Position numbers and translations under genes: made by a program
Source of the DNA: Terriglobales bacterium
GTDB lineage: Bacteria > Acidobacteriota > Terriglobia > Terriglobales > Acidobacteriaceae
Reading direction: 5' to 3'
Assembly (NCBI GenBank): GCA_025936825.1
Contig: JAICSO010000006.1
Location: 62,001-126,000 of the forward strand
Length of the DNA: 64,000 nt
Part shown: one piece after another, positions 7,063-16,500 of the stretch
How the letters are laid out: each line of letters starts with the position of its first letter
Numbering within the stretch: position 1 is the stretch's first letter
The notes under the pieces: generated by a model
Seen by the model: the letters and a program-made list of their open reading frames with translations, nothing else
What the model was told of the DNA's origin: nothing
Databases searched by the model: none

Positions 7063-7620
7063 ATGGCGATCATCAAGTTTCTTTCCCTCGGTTTACTAGC
7101 CGCTGGTGTGACGTTTCTCATCCCCTGTCGGGCCGAACAACCAAACAGCTCTTCTCCAGCGAACACTGTGCCGTGCACTCAGCCGGAACAGAAGCAGCTT
7201 GAGTTCTGGGTTGGCGAGTGGGATCTCACGTGGCCTGGACAGAACGGGACTGCCCCGGGGCACGGCACCAACAGCATCAAGCGCGTACTCGACGGGTGTG
7301 TAGTCGAGGAGAATTTCAACGGCGGGACTGCGATGCACTTGCGCGGCATGAGCCTTTCGCTCTTTGACGCGCGTTCAGGCAAATGGAAACAGACCTGGGT
7401 GGACAATGAGGACGGCTATCTTGATTTCGTTGGCGAGTTTAAGGATGGGCAAATGGTCCTGCAACGCGAAGCCATGAAACCCGATGGGACCAAGGTGCTC
7501 CAACGCATGGTTTACAAGAACATCATGACGAACGAGTTTGATTGGTCGTGGGAGCGCTCGCTGGACGGCGGGAGAACATGGCAGGTGCTTTGGCCCATCC
7601 ATTACAAGCGAAAATCCTAA
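7063..7620 (+). CDS. Secreted DUF1579-like protein
   Basis: 185 residues with an N-terminal signal peptide (FLSLGLLAAGVTFLIPCRA, cleavage near residue 24). The mature part begins with LEFWVGEWDLTWPG, the hallmark opening of DUF1579 and related lipocalin-like domains, and continues with alternating beta strands (HGTNSIKRVLDGCVVEENF, SGKWKQTWVDNEDGYLDFVG). A Cys near the end of the signal could make it a lipoprotein, but the -3 to -1 residues do not form a good lipobox. Function of the family is unknown. It converges with the glycine-zipper gene and their stop codons overlap by four bases. Confidence 0.75.
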   Translation: MAIIKFLSLGLLAAGVTFLIPCRAEQPNSSSPANTVPCTQPEQKQLEFWVGEWDLTWPGQNGTAPGHGTNSIKRVLDGCVVEENFNGGTAMHLRGMSLSLFDARSGKWKQTWVDNEDGYLDFVGEFKDGQMVLQREAMKPDGTKVLQRMVYKNIMTNEFDWSWERSLDGGRTWQVLWPIHYKRKS

Positions 7621-8164
7621 CGAGCAACTTCGAAACCCGGCGATACCAGGCGCGGCACCTTCGCGGGCGGGCGCTCGGCAACGTAAATCACCTTGCTGTG
7701 ATGGAGCAAATCGAACGTTCCGAACCCTGCACCAACGATCGCGGCCCCGAGAAACCCAAACATAGCGCCTCCCGCGCCTCCGGCGGCAATTCGGAACCCT
7801 TTGCATCCCTGACAATCGTTCCGATCGGTAATGGCTACGGCAGTCGCGCCGGCTATGCCCCCGATCACGGCGCCCGTAGTAAGCAGTTTGTGAGGATCTC
7901 CCAAATGCGAACGACGCAAATGGATCACGCGCCTGACATCATTACGTGAGATCTCTTCCATGGGCGTGCCGTCCCACAGCTTCACGCGAATGCCTGAACT
8001 GCTTGCCGATTCGAATTTGCCTACCACCGCAGGGCCGCTCCATAGCTCAATTTCCAAGGAGGTCCCGTGCTTCAGCTTTGGACCTTCGTCCAATCATGAT
8101 TTCGTGCGAAGGCTTGCACAGAAAACGCTAGGAGCAGTAGGCCGATAATCGAGATTGCTCTCAT
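7617..8164 (-). pseudogene. Secreted glycine-zipper protein, broken by a one-base frameshift
   Basis: Two frames make one gene. The first starts at ATG 8164 behind an AGGAGG site and encodes a signal peptide and mature start (MRAISIIGLLLLAFSVQAFA, then RNHDWTKVQS), ending at TGA 8072-8074. The second overlaps it and continues LKHGTSLEIELWSGP through a beta domain, a glycine-zipper stretch (GAVIGGIAGATAVAI, GGAGGAMFGFLGAAIVGAGFG) and KVIYVAERP, ending at 7617. Adding one base at the CAAAGCTGAAG overlap would join HDWTKVQS to LKHGTSLEIE, as expected for this protein type. A sequencing error or a real frameshift would look the same. The product would be a periplasmic or outer-membrane-associated protein of unknown function. 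Confidence 0.65.
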
Positions 8165-8422
8165 GAAATGCCTCCTCATTTGGGCAACAAAGAGTCTAGA
8201 GAGCGATGAAATTGAGATCGAGGTCGCATGTGACACTTCCGCCAGTGCCACAGGGCGTTGAGCAGCCCTCATGGCACAATCGGGCCATGTAACGACCTAT
8301 GGTCTCGGCGCACAATGCGGATAGGTAGGATTGCTCCCCGGCCGCGTCCACTGTTTGCTTCCCCCTGGGTCTGATCACGGCCAGGAACCAGTCAGCCGTC
8401 CCGCCTTGAAGAGGAAGCCGTC

Positions 8423-8533
8423 ATGCGCAAGGTATTTGCGGTCGTCCTGGTTGCGTTGTGCACCTGGTACGCAAAACACGTGCTCGTTTTAGTGGACAGC
8501 GTCATCCAGCAGTTCAACCATTTCATCCACTGA
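8423..8533 (+). CDS. Possible tiny single-TM protein (36 aa)
   Basis: ATG 8423 preceded by GAGGAAG, stop TGA at 8531-8533. The product starts MRKVFAVVLVALCTWYAKHV and has one hydrophobic segment. There is no family match I know. The call rests on the ribosome site and the hydrophobic content. It could be chance, in an otherwise empty 820-base gap. Confidence 0.3.
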   Translation: MRKVFAVVLVALCTWYAKHVLVLVDSVIQQFNHFIH

Positions 8534-8990
8534 CGCACAAAGCCGTTGCGCTGCGGATGGCCCTGCGCTAGGCTGGTTGTGCTCTCGCGATTCATCCCCC
8601 TCCTTTCTGAACCAAGTCCCTGATCTGCACTGGAGCTGCATAGCCGCTGCCGGATGATGGGTTTGGGGCGAGTTACCCACAAGATATGGTGTTTTACTAC
8701 TTGACCCGGTGCAATTTCATCGGTACAGTAGCTTCAATCTGTGCCCCGCCCTACCCAGCCAAGGACGGGTTCGCTTTGGAGCGAACTGGCGGAGGAATCA
8801 GCTTGGTTAACCCGTCCATCGTGTGCTGCCGTCCAACAGAATTGCACGACTTGTCACGGTGGTTTCTGGAATCGTCCCGCGTCAGACTTCGAGCGTCGCA
8901 CGGCCAGTTGCACGCTTGCACCCGGGTTCCCGCACGACGTGGGACGGACGACGCACGACGTTTTGTCGGTTGGGAAGAAGGAGTTGTAAG
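8534..8990. other. Intergenic region upstream of smc with palindromes
   Basis: No convincing gene. Palindromes include TTCGCT-TTGG-AGCGAA near 8769-8784, nested within GGACGGGTT (about 8764-8772) and AACCCGTCC (about 8809-8817), next to GTGCCCCG at about 8740. This resembles the other GGGGCAC-bordered elements in the window. The last bases carry the smc ribosome site AAGGAG. Confidence 0.45.
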
Positions 8991-11900
8991 TTGCTGAAAC
9001 TAAAGAAGCTCCAAATCCTCGGATTCAAGTCGTTCTGCGATCGCACCGAGCTCAAGTTCCATGGGGACGGTGTGGCCGCCATCGTCGGGCCCAACGGGTG
9101 CGGCAAGTCGAATATCTCCGACGCCATTTCGTGGGTGCTCGGCGAGCAGTCGGCCAAGAGCCTACGTGGCGCGCGGATGGAAGACGTCATCTTCGCCGGC
9201 ACACGCGATCGAAAACCAACCGGCATGGCCGAGGTGTCGCTCACGCTGATCGATCCCGATGTTTACGACGGCCCCGACAAGGCCGCTCCCATCGAGCTCG
9301 ACCTTCAGGACGACATGCCTGAAGAGGATTGGGATGAGGCCGAGGTCCGCGCAAAAGCCGCCAAAGAAGTAGAAGAACGAACCGAAGATGCGCAGCCGGG
9401 GAGAACGGAAGAGCTTGCCGCCCCGCGTCGCAGAAACAATGTGGTTTCGATTTCGTCCGCGTTTCCGGAAGATGAGCCGATTTTTGCGAGCGCGGAAAGT
9501 GGAGAGACGGGCGCCTCGCCCGTCCAGGGATCTCCGAGCGAGGAGACTACGGCCGACGGCGGCCGTAGCTCCACGTCCGTTTCTGTGGGCGCTCCCGAGG
9601 TTGTGCTCAAAATTCGGCGCCGCAAATTTCAGCAACAGTTTCGCGCAGGGGAAATCAATGTTACCCGCCGGTTGTTTCGCTCGGGAGACAGCGAGTATTT
9701 GCTGAACGGAAAGCTCTGCCGGCTGCGTGATATTCAAGAACTCTTCATGGGCACCGGACTCGGACCCGAGTCCTATGCACTGATTGAGCAGGGACGCATC
9801 GGCCAGATTCTCAGCAGCCGCCCAACCGATCGGCGCGCAATTATCGAAGAAGCCGCGGGAATCACCAAGTTCAAAACCAAGAAGCGGCTTGCGGAAGCGC
9901 GGCTGGAAGATGCCAAGCAGAACCTGAATCGCGTGAACGATATCTTCGACGAAGTCACACGGCAGATGAATTCGTTGAAGCGCCAAGCGTCAAAGGCAGA
10001 ACGCTATGCCAAGCTGCGCGACGAGATGCGCGCCAAGCTGCGCGTCGTGGTCGCAAGCAAGTTTTCTTGGTTTGATCAGCAGACGGCCGAACTGGATACG
10101 CAGATCAATGCCATCGCCGAGGAAATGCGTCAGCAAGGACTGGCGGTCCAGGAGATGGAAGCGGAACTGGGCGAGCGCACCCAGCGCGGATACGCGACTG
10201 AAACAGAAATCCGCGAGAACGCTGACCGCTTGAGCGAGATCAAGCTGGAAGTGGATCGCAACCAGGCGCAGCGCCGTCACAATGAAGAACGCTGCAATGA
10301 GTTGACGGCGCGTACGGCTGCGTCGGAAGGGGAGTTGGCGCAAGCGCGAGTGCGGCTTGCGTCTGTCGAAGAAGAACTGAATTCCAATCGCCAGGTGCTG
10401 GAATCGGCTGCGGCAGAACTTGCAGCAGCGCAGGCTGAGCTCGAAGCCAGCCATCGTCAGGCCGAGATGGCGGCTATGTCGTTGGCGGATCTAGAGAAGC
10501 AGCAGGAGCAGTCGCGTACCGCAATGTTCGAATCCGTCTCGGCGATCTCCAATCTGCGCAATCAGCTTACGCAGGCGGAGGAACGCATGGCTGCCGCCGA
10601 CCGTGAAGCGCAGCGACTCCAGACCGAAATGGAAGTAGCTCGAACGCAGGCTGAAGCTTTCGGTGGGCAGCGTGGACAGCTGGCGATTGAGTTCGAGTCT
10701 GTTTCGCAGCGAGTGGAAGCACTCACGGAGGAAATCGCCCGCACTCGCGAACTGCTGGAACTCAAGCGCAAGCAGGAAGCGGAAACCAAGAGCCACCTGG
10801 ACACCCTGCGCGCCGAATTCGCAACGGCTCTGGGTAAAAAGGGATCGCTCGAAGCCGTCATCGCCGAGCACGGATACTCGACGGAATCGGTCCGCCGCTT
10901 GTTCCAGTCGGGCGCACTGCAAGGCGGACGCGCACCCGTCGGCGTGCTGGCAGACTTCCTCGAGGTCGAGCCGCGCTACGAAGCCGTAGTGGAAGACTTC
11001 CTGCGCGACGAACTCAACTACATCGTGGTCAAGTCCTGGGACACGGTGGACGAAGGGCTCCGGGTTCTGCGCTCCGACGTGGACGGCCGCGCAACGTTTC
11101 TTGTGCATCCGGAAGACTCGCAGGCTCGATTCTCATTTGAAGTTCCAGACGGCCCGCCCAGCCCGCAACCGGATTCCATTCTCCCGTTGAAGAACACAAT
11201 TCGCGTGCTGGATGGTTTCGGCAAATCGCTTGAGGTGATTCTCCCCAAGCTGCGCGACGGTTACATCGTCCCTGACCCGGCGTTCGCCCGCGACCTGGCG
11301 CTCGAAAATCCCGATGCGTTTTTCCTTTCACAAAGCGGGGAGTGCTTTCACAACGTGACCGTCACCGGCGGCAAGCAACGCGCCGAAGGGCCGCTGTCGA
11401 TGAAGCGCGAATTGCGCGATGTGCTGCGGCTCGTGGGAGAACTCGAGCAGGCGCTGCGCAATGAAGAAACTCGGGTGCTGACTCTCGGCCGCGAAATCAA
11501 GGAACTGACTTCCCTGCTGGAGCGGCTCGAAGCTGATAAGCGCGAAGCCGAAAAGCAAGTGATGACTTCCGGTCACGCGCTCCGTCAACTCGACAACGAG
11601 ATGTCGCGTGTGCGCGAGCGCTGCAGCATCTGCGAGCGTGAACTGGCGCGATTGGCGTCAGAACGTGCGGCGCAGGAAGACATCGTCCGCCAGAAGCAGG
11701 AAGGAATTGCCGCTGCGGAAGCCAAGCGCGCTGAACTGGAGCAACTGGCTGCTGCGGCTCAGGAGCAACTGACGCTCCTGCGAGAAAACCGCAACCAGAC
11801 CGCGCTGACCGAATCCGAGCGCAAGGCCAATGTCGCTGCCCTCCAGGAGCGGCATCGCTCGGCAGCTTCTGGTCTGCAACGCATCGAGCATCTCGTGAAC

Positions 11901-12938
11901 GAGATGAACGAGCGCGTCACTTCCCTGCTCGCGCAGATCGAAGCGGCCGCTAACGAGAAATCGCAGCGCGAGATGGACAATCTTGCCATCGCTTCCAAAC
12001 TCATCGATCTCGACGCCGAGCGCAACGCTTGCGAAGCCCGTGCCGGATTGCTGCAGGTCGAGTCCGAGGAAGTCCGCAGCCGGCTTGCTGAAATCGATGG
12101 CATGTTGAAGCAGGCACGCCAGCTGCTCGATGCCTCGCGCGATCGCAAGGCTGAGCTTTCGACGGCAGCCGTCAAGCTGCAGTCTGACGCCGAGCACCTT
12201 GGGCAAACCTGCATCAACGATCTCGGAGTACCACGCGCGGACCTAAGGGCCGACACTACTTTGCCTCGTGTTTCCGGCGACGAACTCGCGGCAGAGGAGC
12301 AGACGACGCAGGAAATGCGTGCTCGCCTCGATGCCATGGGTCCGGTCAACATGATGGCTCTCGAGGAGTACAACGAAACGGCTCAGCGTCACAAATTCCT
12401 CGAAGAACAACGCAAGGACCTGGTCCAGTCGATTGAGAACACCACGGCGACGATCAAGGAAATTGACGTCTTCTCGCGACAGAAGTTCGAGGAAGCGTTC
12501 AACAAGATCAACGAAAACTTCCAGGTCACGTTCAAGAAGTTGTTCGGCGGCGGCCAGGGCATGATGCGCCTGACCGACCTGGAGAACAGCGACGAGAGCG
12601 GAATCGACGTGATCGCGTCGCCTCCGGGCAAGCGCCTGCAGAACGTGCTGCTGCTCTCTGGCGGCGAAAAGGCCATGACCGCGCTGGCGCTGCTGGTCGG
12701 TATCTTCCAATACCAGCCCAGTCCGTTCTGCATTCTCGACGAAGTGGACGCGCCGCTCGACGAAGCCAACATCGGACGCTTTACGGAACTGGTGAAAGAG
12801 ATGAGCGTGCAGACTCAGTTCGTCCTCATCACCCACAGCAAGAAAACAATGAGCATCGCCCCGGTGCTTTACGGTGTCACGATGCAGGAGCCGGGCGTCT
12901 CGAAGCTCGTTTCCGTGAGGTTCGGGGCCACGGCGTAG
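8991..12938 (+). CDS. smc: Chromosome segregation protein SMC
   Basis: The condensin ATPase, 1315 residues from TTG 8991, which has AAGGAG at ideal spacing; the longer frame from 8823 only translates repeat DNA. The order is: N-terminal head with Walker A GPNGCGKS (33-40), first coiled coil, hinge (about 630-720, GGRAPVGVLADFLEVEPRYE), second coiled coil, then signature LLLSGGEKAMTALALL (about 1220) and Walker B FCILDEVDAPLDEAN (about 1246-1260). The usual length is near 1170-1190. The excess is an acidic, low-complexity insert (about 108-205) in the head, between SLTLIDPD and GEINVTRRLFRSGDSEY, which contains two perfect palindromes. scpA and scpB are not nearby. The long minus-strand frames here are shadows. 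Confidence 0.97.
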   Translation: MLKLKKLQILGFKSFCDRTELKFHGDGVAAIVGPNGCGKSNISDAISWVLGEQSAKSLRGARMEDVIFAGTRDRKPTGMAEVSLTLIDPDVYDGPDKAAPIELDLQDDMPEEDWDEAEVRAKAAKEVEERTEDAQPGRTEELAAPRRRNNVVSISSAFPEDEPIFASAESGETGASPVQGSPSEETTADGGRSSTSVSVGAPEVVLKIRRRKFQQQFRAGEINVTRRLFRSGDSEYLLNGKLCRLRDIQELFMGTGLGPESYALIEQGRIGQILSSRPTDRRAIIEEAAGITKFKTKKRLAEARLEDAKQNLNRVNDIFDEVTRQMNSLKRQASKAERYAKLRDEMRAKLRVVVASKFSWFDQQTAELDTQINAIAEEMRQQGLAVQEMEAELGERTQRGYATETEIRENADRLSEIKLEVDRNQAQRRHNEERCNELTARTAASEGELAQARVRLASVEEELNSNRQVLESAAAELAAAQAELEASHRQAEMAAMSLADLEKQQEQSRTAMFESVSAISNLRNQLTQAEERMAAADREAQRLQTEMEVARTQAEAFGGQRGQLAIEFESVSQRVEALTEEIARTRELLELKRKQEAETKSHLDTLRAEFATALGKKGSLEAVIAEHGYSTESVRRLFQSGALQGGRAPVGVLADFLEVEPRYEAVVEDFLRDELNYIVVKSWDTVDEGLRVLRSDVDGRATFLVHPEDSQARFSFEVPDGPPSPQPDSILPLKNTIRVLDGFGKSLEVILPKLRDGYIVPDPAFARDLALENPDAFFLSQSGECFHNVTVTGGKQRAEGPLSMKRELRDVLRLVGELEQALRNEETRVLTLGREIKELTSLLERLEADKREAEKQVMTSGHALRQLDNEMSRVRERCSICERELARLASERAAQEDIVRQKQEGIAAAEAKRAELEQLAAAAQEQLTLLRENRNQTALTESERKANVAALQERHRSAASGLQRIEHLVNEMNERVTSLLAQIEAAANEKSQREMDNLAIASKLIDLDAERNACEARAGLLQVESEEVRSRLAEIDGMLKQARQLLDASRDRKAELSTAAVKLQSDAEHLGQTCINDLGVPRADLRADTTLPRVSGDELAAEEQTTQEMRARLDAMGPVNMMALEEYNETAQRHKFLEEQRKDLVQSIENTTATIKEIDVFSRQKFEEAFNKINENFQVTFKKLFGGGQGMMRLTDLENSDESGIDVIASPPGKRLQNVLLLSGGEKAMTALALLVGIFQYQPSPFCILDEVDAPLDEANIGRFTELVKEMSVQTQFVLITHSKKTMSIAPVLYGVTMQEPGVSKLVSVRFGATA
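9506..9568. repeat. In-frame double-palindrome element inside smc
   Basis: Two perfect inverted repeats lie side by side: GACGGGCG-CCT-CGCCCGTC (9506-9524) and CTACGGCCG-ACGG-CGGCCGTAG (9547-9568), followed by CTCCAC. The smc frame stays open through both. The layout (GGAG, hairpin with CCT loop, second GC hairpin, GCTCCAC) matches the element at 16408-16457 in another gene. Two unrelated proteins carrying the same design argues for a mobile or repeatedly inserted palindrome rather than protein-level selection. Confidence 0.75.
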
Positions 12939-13002
12939 AGTTCACCCAGGCCATGCGCTGGCTGTTGAGAATTGTTCTACGTGGTTTCGGGGGTGTTCCC
13001 GT

Positions 13003-13401
13003 ATGCGTGACGCGAGCCATCGGCGGGTCTCCACAGGCTCACCTTTCGAACCGAAAGTAGGGATCTCACGAGCAGTGCGGCGTGGAAATGTCATCGCGGT
13101 TTCCGGGACGGCTCCGCTTGGGCCTGACGGCAAGACCGTCGCGAAGGGTGACGCCGCGGCCCAGGCTCGCCGGTGCTTGCAGATTATCGACACCGCGATT
13201 CGAGGTTTGGGCGGAAAACGGTCGGACGTGACTCGCACGCGAATTCTACTCACTCGCATTGAAGACTGGGAAAGCGTCGCAACGGTGCATGGCGAGTTCT
13301 TCGCAGGGATTCGTCCCGCTAACACAATCATGCAGGTGGTGCGGTTTATCGATCCGGATTGGCTGGTGGAAATTGAAGCGGACGCGGTGGTAAAAGACTG
13401 A
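13003..13401 (+). CDS. Rid (RidA/YjgF) family protein
   Basis: 132 residues of the trimeric Rid fold, whose best known members hydrolyse reactive enamines and imines from PLP enzymes. Seen are RRGNVIAVSGTAPLGPDGK (strand and turn of the active-site cleft), the central helix QARRCLQIIDTAIRGLGGKR and the C-terminal DPDWLVEIEADAVV, which corresponds to the family EIEA motif. ATG 13003 begins 64 bases after smc. Whether the catalytic arginine of true RidA is present is unclear from eye alignment (RPANTIMQVVRF), so it may belong to another Rid subgroup with a different substrate. Confidence 0.85.
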   Translation: MRDASHRRVSTGSPFEPKVGISRAVRRGNVIAVSGTAPLGPDGKTVAKGDAAAQARRCLQIIDTAIRGLGGKRSDVTRTRILLTRIEDWESVATVHGEFFAGIRPANTIMQVVRFIDPDWLVEIEADAVVKD

Positions 13402-13468
13402 GCTATTTTGAAATAGGTGCTTTCAGCCGAACCCTAAGCGGGATCGTTTCTGGACGGGAGGCCGTTTA

Positions 13469-13500
13469 CCTTGGCATGTCCCCGTTGTTTTATGCCAAGG
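13469..13500. repeat. Stem-loop in the Rid/CRTAC1 gap
   Basis: CCTTGGCAT (13469-13477) and ATGCCAAGG (13492-13500) are a perfect nine-pair stem around a 14-base loop. There is no T-run, so it is not a classical terminator. It may be a repeat or an mRNA 3' end structure of the Rid gene. Confidence 0.45.
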
Positions 13501-13545
13501 CTGACGCCGTGAAACTTTGGGTCCTCTGTGGTTAAATCTTCTTCA

Positions 13546-16500
13546 ATGAAATCCAAACTCCTGCTGTGCGTTAGTGGGCTGTCCCTGGCTGCGCTGGTGC
13601 TGATTGCGGCCGCTCCTGAAAAGAAAACCAATACAGCCGAAGCGGCACGCCTGAACAATCTTGGCTGCGCATACATGAATCAGCAGCTGTTTGAGAAGGG
13701 ACAGAAAGCTTTCGCGCAGGCGTTAGCGTTCGATCCGACCCTCGCGATTGCGAAATTGAATGAGGGCATAGCGCTCGCCGGCATCGGCAAGGCAGACGAA
13801 GCCAAGCAGGCGCTGACCGAAGCCGCCAAGCTGCTCCCTAAAGATCCGCACGTCTGGTATTCGCTCGGCCTGCTCGATAAGAACAGTGCCGACCCGCAGG
13901 ATGCGGTCAACGATTTCAAGCGCGTCATCGAACTCGATGACAGCGACGCCGACACCTGGTATTTCCTCGGGACGGTTTATTCTCAGCTGCGCCAATTTCC
14001 GCAGGCGATTGAGTCCTTCCAGCACGCGCTCAAGCTGAATCCGAATCACGCCTCGGCACAGTTTGGACTCTCGCGCGCGTATCAGCAGTCTGGAGATCCC
14101 ACCAGCGCCCACGAACACCTGACAAAGTTCCAATACATCACGCAGCACAAGCTCGGCTCGGCGATGAGCCTGGCGTATGGCGAGCAGGGGAAATATTCGC
14201 TGGCGGAAGACTCGCCAGCATACGCGCACAAGGTCCCGCCGCAAATTCCGGTGAAGTTCGTGGATGCGACGAAGGAGGCGGGGATTGTTACGGACTTCAC
14301 TGAATCAGGGGTCACGCACGGCCCAACAAACTACGGCTCTGGAGCTTGCTTTTTGGATTATGACAACGATGGCCACCTTGATTTGTTTTTGCCCAACGCC
14401 GGTGCTCAGGGAGGCATGTCGCTGTTTCACAATTCCGGAAAGGGAGAATTTGAGGATGTAACAAAAAGGGCGGGTTTCGATCCTGGCGTTCACGCATTTG
14501 CATGCTCGGCAGGCGATTATGACAACGATGGGTTTGTGGATATTGTGGTTACGTCCGGCATCAGAGTATTCCTGTGGCACAACGAAAGGAACGGAACCTT
14601 CAAAGAAAAAGCGGAGGCAGCGGGTCTGAAGCCTGCGGCGTTGCTTCACGGCGCAACGTGGGTCGATTACGACCACGACGGCGACATCGATCTGTTCCTC
14701 AACGGTTTCATGGCTTCAAACCCACACAGCGACGAACTATGGCGCAACGACGGCAACGGAACCTTTACTGACGTAAGCGCGGAGACTGGGTTCCAGGGCC
14801 AGGGGCCCCACTACACAGCCGTGGGATCAGATGTCAACAACGATCGGGCTATTGACGTGCTCACAGGCGGCTTTGAACCGGTTCTTTTTCAGAATCCGCG
14901 CGAGGGGAAGTTCGTAGCGCAGGAAGTGTGGGATCTCTCGAAATCGTCCATCGCTTCCATTCCGTTCATAGATGGCGCAGCAGTTTTGGATTTCGACCAC
15001 GACGCTTGGATGGATGTGGCGTTCACTCATCGGCCTAAAGACCCCGATGCTCCTGCTGTCACGTTGTGGCACAACAGCCATGGCAAGTCCTTCGAGCAGG
15101 TCAAACTTCCCGAGACGAATTGGGCTCGCGCCTACGGCATCGCGGCCTTCGACTACGACAACGACGGATGGGTGGACCTCGTCGCCGTGGGCGAGACCAA
15201 AGAGGGCAAGGGCGAAATCAAGCTGTTCCGCAATCTGGGGCCGGACGGATGGAAGGACGTCACCGCCGAGGTGGGGCTGGACAAGATTGCTCTTAAAGAT
15301 CCACGGGCAATCATCACCGGCGATTACGACAACGACGGCGCTACCGACCTGCTCATCACCCAGAACCACGGCCCCGCCGTCCTGCTGAAGAACGAAGGTG
15401 GCAACAAAAATAACTGGCTGCGTCTCGCGCTCAAAGGTTTAAACGACAACAAGAGCGCGATTGGGACTAAGGTTGAAGTTTTCTCCGACGGCATTCGCCA
15501 GAAGTATGAAATCTACGGGTCGAACGGGTATCTCGGGCAGAACTCGCCGTATTTGACGGTGGGCCTCGGCCAAGCGAAGCAGGCGGATGTTGTACGCATG
15601 CTCTGGCCCGGAGGCGTGCTGCAGGACGAGATCGAAGTCGCGGCCAACAAGCAGCAGGACTATCTCGAACTCGATCGGCGCGGGAGTTCCTGTCCGACGC
15701 TGTTTGTGTGGAATGGAAAGCATTACGAACTAGTTGCCGATGTGCTCGGAGCGGGAGTTATCGGGCACTGGGTCGCGCCCGGTGAGCGGAACATCCCGCG
15801 TCCGGTGGAGTGGGTGAAGGTGGATCAGAAGCTCATTCAGGAGAAAGAGGGTGCCCCATCCTTGTCGCGTCTTGTGCGACAGGACAGGGATTTTGACGTT
15901 TGGTCCCGTGAAAATCAAAATCCCCGCCCTGTCTCGACAAAAGACGTCGAGACAAGGACGGGGCACTCGGGCTTAAGCTTCCGGTTGATGGAGCCCATGG
16001 AGGAGGTCGTTTACCTTGATGCGGTGAAACTGGTCGCGGTCGATCATCCGGCGAATGAGGACGTGTACCCCAACGAATATTTCGCCAGCAATCCGCCGTA
16101 TCCGGAGTTCAAGGTCATCACCAGCCGCGGCGCGAAGCCGCCGGCGGGTGCGTGGGACGACAAGGGCAACAACTTGCTTCCCGATCTGCTGGCACATAAA
16201 TATGTCGGGAAGTTTGATCTGCTTCCGTTCAAGGGCTTTGCCAAGCCGCACAGTGTGATTCTGGATTTGGGCGAACCGTATCGCGGAGGCCCATTGCGGC
16301 TGCTCATGCATGGCGAGATCGAATACTTCACTGCTACGGGCATGTATGCCGCATCGCAAGCGGGTGTCGAGGCGATGGCACCGTATGTAGAGGCACTGCA
16401 AGAGGGAGGTGCGGACGCCTCGTCCGTGCGGCCGGGCGAGGGCGCCCGGCGCTCCACAGTCCACGGCAAGTGGGTCCGCGTGCTCGACGACATGGGTTTC

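Noticed and set aside
8823-8990. Longer N-terminus for SMC
   Set aside because: These codons translate repeat DNA; TTG 8991 has AAGGAG and gives the standard SMC start.
9162-9986. 274-residue minus-strand frame opposite smc
   Set aside because: Another antisense shadow; composition unlike a protein and no start signal.
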